A stretch of DNA of 64,000 nt from Ferribacterium limneticum (GTDB lineage: Bacteria > Pseudomonadota > Gammaproteobacteria > Burkholderiales > Rhodocyclaceae), in NCBI RefSeq assembly GCF_020510565.1, contig NZ_CP075189.1:2588501-2652500 (forward strand), in the 5' to 3' direction. The translations under genes were made by a program, and so were the position numbers. Below are positions 61,784-64,000 of the stretch, in pieces. Every line of letters starts with the position of its first letter. The first letter of the stretch is position 1. The notes beneath the pieces were generated by a model. That model was not told the DNA's origin and did not search any database. It worked only from the letters and a program-made list of their open reading frames with translations.

Positions 61784-62261
61784 GCACCATTTCCGCCAGC
61801 GGCGTCGAGGCGAACTCTTCGTCCTTGACCGGCAGATGATCAATCAATTCAGCTAGATTGATATTCAATGTTTTTAGAGCGACATCGGGAATGCTCGCCA
61901 GAGCCTCGGGGAGAATGCCTTCAGCCGGCCCGGGAAGCGAGGCAATGGCCTTTCGTCCCTCCTCCGCCAGGAAGAGCCCGACACGTCGCTGATCGACACT
62001 ATGCCGCTTTTTGACAAGGCAGTCCCTGGCTACCAGCTTGTCGACCAATTGACTGCATGTCGACTGATGGATTCCCAGCCTGCCGGCGAGTTCGGTGATG
62101 CCGATTTCCGGAGTCCGCTCAATTTCCTGAAGAACCCACATCTGCGACCCGGGCAGCCCGCAACATTCTTCAAGCTCACGAAAATACTTGCGCATGGTTC
62201 CATAAATGACCCGGAACTGCTGCAGAACTTCAAGGGCCAATGGCGGCGTAGGTTCATTCAT
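61776..62261 (-). CDS. MarR-family transcriptional regulator
   Basis: 161 residues with a winged helix: PEIGITELAGRLGIHQSTCS, then QLVDKLVARDCLVKKRHSVD and QRRVGLFLAEEG. The N-terminal helix LALEVLQQFRVIYGTMRKYF and the C-terminal helix pair form the dimer. It is divergent from the antiporter gene by 120 bases and overlaps the lipoprotein gene, so it may control both. The ligand is unknown. Confidence 0.88.
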   Translation of the reverse strand: MNEPTPPLALEVLQQFRVIYGTMRKYFRELEECCGLPGSQMWVLQEIERTPEIGITELAGRLGIHQSTCSQLVDKLVARDCLVKKRHSVDQRRVGLFLAEEGRKAIASLPGPAEGILPEALASIPDVALKTLNINLAELIDHLPVKDEEFASTPLAEMVRD

Positions 62262-62358
62262 GTAAATGATAGGTTGCACTAATTTGGGGCTCAAATTATA
62301 TTGCTAACCAATGCAGTTTTGGCTGCTTTTACAACAATCCTTATCGACAAGGGTTTTC

Positions 62359-62380
62359 GGGGGGCTTGCCCCCCATTTTT
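62359..62380 (+). promoter_or_regulatory. Hairpin with T run just before the antiporter start
   Basis: GGGGGG-CTTG-CCCCCC (62359-62374) followed by A and six T ends one base before the ATG at 62382. It has the form of a terminator or a translation-blocking hairpin and leaves no free ribosome site. Confidence 0.7.
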
Positions 62381-62381
62381 T

Positions 62382-63599
62382 ATGTTCAACTCGATCCAAC
62401 TCTTCGGTCTGGTGCTGTTAGGTGGTTTGGCCGCCGGCGAAGTGTCGAGAAGAGTTCTTGCCTTGCCACGAACGACCGGCTACGTGCTGTTCGGCTTGCT
62501 GGTCGGTCAAAGCGGCCTGAACTGGGTAACGCTTTTGGATATCGAATCGGCACAGCTTTTCATCGATCTGGCGCTGGGTCTGATTCTCTTCGAACTGGGC
62601 TACCTGGTTCCGCGCAGTACCCCGCAGGCCGGACGCCAGCGCTTGCTGGCAGGCTGTGCCATTTCGCTGATGGCAGGCTTGCTGGTATTGCTGTTGTTTC
62701 TCTACTGGGGTTTTTCCACAGGCTCCGCCCTGTTTGCCGCGGCGCTTTGTGTGGCCACTTCGCCGGCCATCACCATTGCTACCTGTAGCGACGTCGGGGC
62801 CAAAGGCGAGCGCACCGGCCTGCTGTACACCATGGTGGCAATCAACGGTGCCGTTGCCTTTGCCGCGGTGGTCCTGCTTGTCCCGTTTCTGATCGACAGC
62901 GAGCCACTGAGTGGTTTCGCCCGCATCAGCGATGCGCTGGGCAGCATCATCGGCTCCATCGTTCTCGGTGGGGCCTGCGCCGGATTGGTCCTGCTCGGCG
63001 CCGATCGGCTGGAGAAGCAGGCCGAACACCAGCATCTGCTGATTCTCGGCACCATCGTCCTCGGTGTCGGTACGGCCATTTATCTGGATGTCTCCGTCTT
63101 TCTGCCCATGCTGATCTTTGGCATTCTGGTCAGCACCATTGACCGTGACCACAAAGTCATCGCCATCCGTATCGCCAGTGACGCCCGGGTTTTTCTGGTC
63201 ATCACTTTCGTCCTCGCCGGCGCCGCACTGGACATTGCCTACCTGCGTGACTATTGGCTGGAGGCCATCCTGATTGCCCTGGCGCGACTGGCCGGGCAGG
63301 TGCTGGCCATCCTGATTTCGCGCAAAAGCATAGGCCTGACGGTGCGTGAGAGCGTTTTTCTGGGCATCGGCCTGCAACCGATGTCGAGCATCGCCCTGGT
63401 GCTTCTGGTCAACACCCAGATGCTCTATAGCGGCATGGATGGAAAACTGGTGGGCATGCTCATGGCAACGATCCTGCTGATGCAATTATTTGGTCCGCTG
63501 GCGACTCAAACGGCCATCAAGGGATTCGGCGAAGCGACTCGACTTCGCCCCCCAGCAAAAAACGAAGTACCGGCACAAAACATTGGAGGCACATCATGA
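62382..63599 (+). CDS. CPA2-type cation:proton antiporter
   Basis: 405 residues, almost entirely transmembrane (about 12 helices), with an N-terminal FNSIQLFGLVLLGGLAAGEV and AGEVSRRVLALPRTTGYVLF pattern like the Na+/H+ exchanger fold of CPA2 (KefB/GerN) proteins. It lacks the cytoplasmic TrkA-N/NAD domain of KefB. Ion specificity cannot be deduced. ATG 62382 is preceded by the T-run hairpin, and the amidotransferase start overlaps its stop by four bases. A TTG start at 62301 would read through the hairpin and is less likely. Confidence 0.8.
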   Translation: MFNSIQLFGLVLLGGLAAGEVSRRVLALPRTTGYVLFGLLVGQSGLNWVTLLDIESAQLFIDLALGLILFELGYLVPRSTPQAGRQRLLAGCAISLMAGLLVLLLFLYWGFSTGSALFAAALCVATSPAITIATCSDVGAKGERTGLLYTMVAINGAVAFAAVVLLVPFLIDSEPLSGFARISDALGSIIGSIVLGGACAGLVLLGADRLEKQAEHQHLLILGTIVLGVGTAIYLDVSVFLPMLIFGILVSTIDRDHKVIAIRIASDARVFLVITFVLAGAALDIAYLRDYWLEAILIALARLAGQVLAILISRKSIGLTVRESVFLGIGLQPMSSIALVLLVNTQMLYSGMDGKLVGMLMATILLMQLFGPLATQTAIKGFGEATRLRPPAKNEVPAQNIGGTS

Positions 63600-64000
63600 G
63601 CAGACGCCCTTTGCGTATCGGGCTTTCGGCCCGGATCTACCATCCCCTGCCCGGGGCCACCGGGCTGCAATCCAAGTCGCTGCAATACCTTGAACAGTCG
63701 GTGGCGCACTGGGTGATGTCACGCGAGGTGATGGTTTTCATGATTCCCTCGGTGAGCGGCGACGGCATGGTACATCGCAGCAGCATTCGCCTCTCGGACT
63801 ATCCACAATACCTCGACGGGCTGGTCCTGCAGGGCGGCGCCGACATCAGCCCGCAATGCTACGGAGAACAACCGCTGCAAGCCGAGTGGGCGGGCGACCG
63901 CCTGCGCGATGCCTATGAAATGGAATTACTCCACGAATTCATGGAAGCCCGCCGGCCGGTGCTGGGCATTTGCCGGGGCGCCCAACTGATCAACGTCGCG
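63596..64000 (+). CDS. Class-I glutamine amidotransferase-like (PuuD-type), partial
   Basis: The first 135 codons of a gene cut by the window edge. It starts MSRRPLRIGLSARIYHPLPG and contains LDGLVLQGGADISPQCYGEQ and RPVLGICRGAQLINV, where the Cys-Arg-Gly is the nucleophile elbow of gamma-glutamyl-GABA hydrolase-type amidotransferases. It may act in polyamine or amino-compound degradation; the missing His-Glu part cannot be checked. It overlaps the antiporter by four bases. Confidence 0.82.
   Translation, partial: MSRRPLRIGLSARIYHPLPGATGLQSKSLQYLEQSVAHWVMSREVMVFMIPSVSGDGMVHRSSIRLSDYPQYLDGLVLQGGADISPQCYGEQPLQAEWAGDRLRDAYEMELLHEFMEARRPVLGICRGAQLINVA

Overview
The window is a dense, GC-rich chromosomal segment of a Gram-negative betaproteobacterium. 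Gene order and protein character suggest the order Rhodocyclales (Dechloromonas/Azonexus-like); this assignment is inference, since no rRNA or other marker is present. Most of it is core chromosome. No prophage, transposase, CRISPR array or classical defence locus was seen.

Layout. 1-5.4 kb is mixed accessory DNA: the tail of a CBS protein, a HigBA toxin-antitoxin pair with an unusually compact promoter/operator, a small OmpA-like protein, YaeQ, a DUF3617 protein, a periplasmic rhodanese, a small Cys/Trp-rich protein, and an AT-rich orphan membrane-protein gene beside tRNA-Asn. 5.5-11.5 kb (minus strand) holds the RbgA-like GTPase, molybdenum-cofactor genes moaD-moeA-mobB, an ATP-grasp-like protein and a DinG/YoaA helicase. 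11.7-14.7 kb has a LysR regulator divergent from the glutathione-dependent formaldehyde pathway (adhC-fghA). 15-29.5 kb is a lactate/gluconeogenesis block: PEP synthase and an LldR-type regulator on one strand, lutA-lutC-lutB, a D-lactate dehydrogenase-type flavo-iron-sulfur protein, a UspA protein, PEP carboxylase and PpsR on the other. Together these can turn lactate into pyruvate, PEP and oxaloacetate; two matching TGGT-N3-ACCA operators sit between the regulator and lutA. 29.5-44.3 kb is the classical envelope/translation run read leftwards: rpsB-tsf-pyrH-frr-uppS-cdsA-dxr-rseP-bamA-skp-lpxD-fabZ-lpxA-lpxB-rnhB-trmH. 44.4-48.8 kb has rfbD, map and glnD. 48.9-58.6 kb has purine/methylthio salvage (mtnP-like, methyltransferase, hpt), galU and smc-zipA-ligA. 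58.7-64 kb has a cytidine-deaminase-fold enzyme, a CorC-type membrane protein, a MarR regulator with an OmpA-type lipoprotein, a CPA2-type antiporter and the start of a class-I amidotransferase.

The most notable signal crosses gene boundaries. A 12-bp core, GGTTGACCGTGG, preceded by two T/A tracts about one helical turn apart, recurs about once per 5 kb: eleven clear copies, two diverged and one ambiguous. It occurs in both orientations, inside conserved genes (smc, ligA, glnD, ppc, rfbD, trmH and others) and in intergenic DNA, where three of four copies lie between convergent genes. That is the architecture of a DNA-uptake signal sequence or another chromosome-wide protein-binding site, and I know of no such sequence described for this group. 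The window also has a ~220-bp-arm inverted repeat between lutB and the D-lactate dehydrogenase gene, and a nested GC-rich inverted repeat next to dinG.
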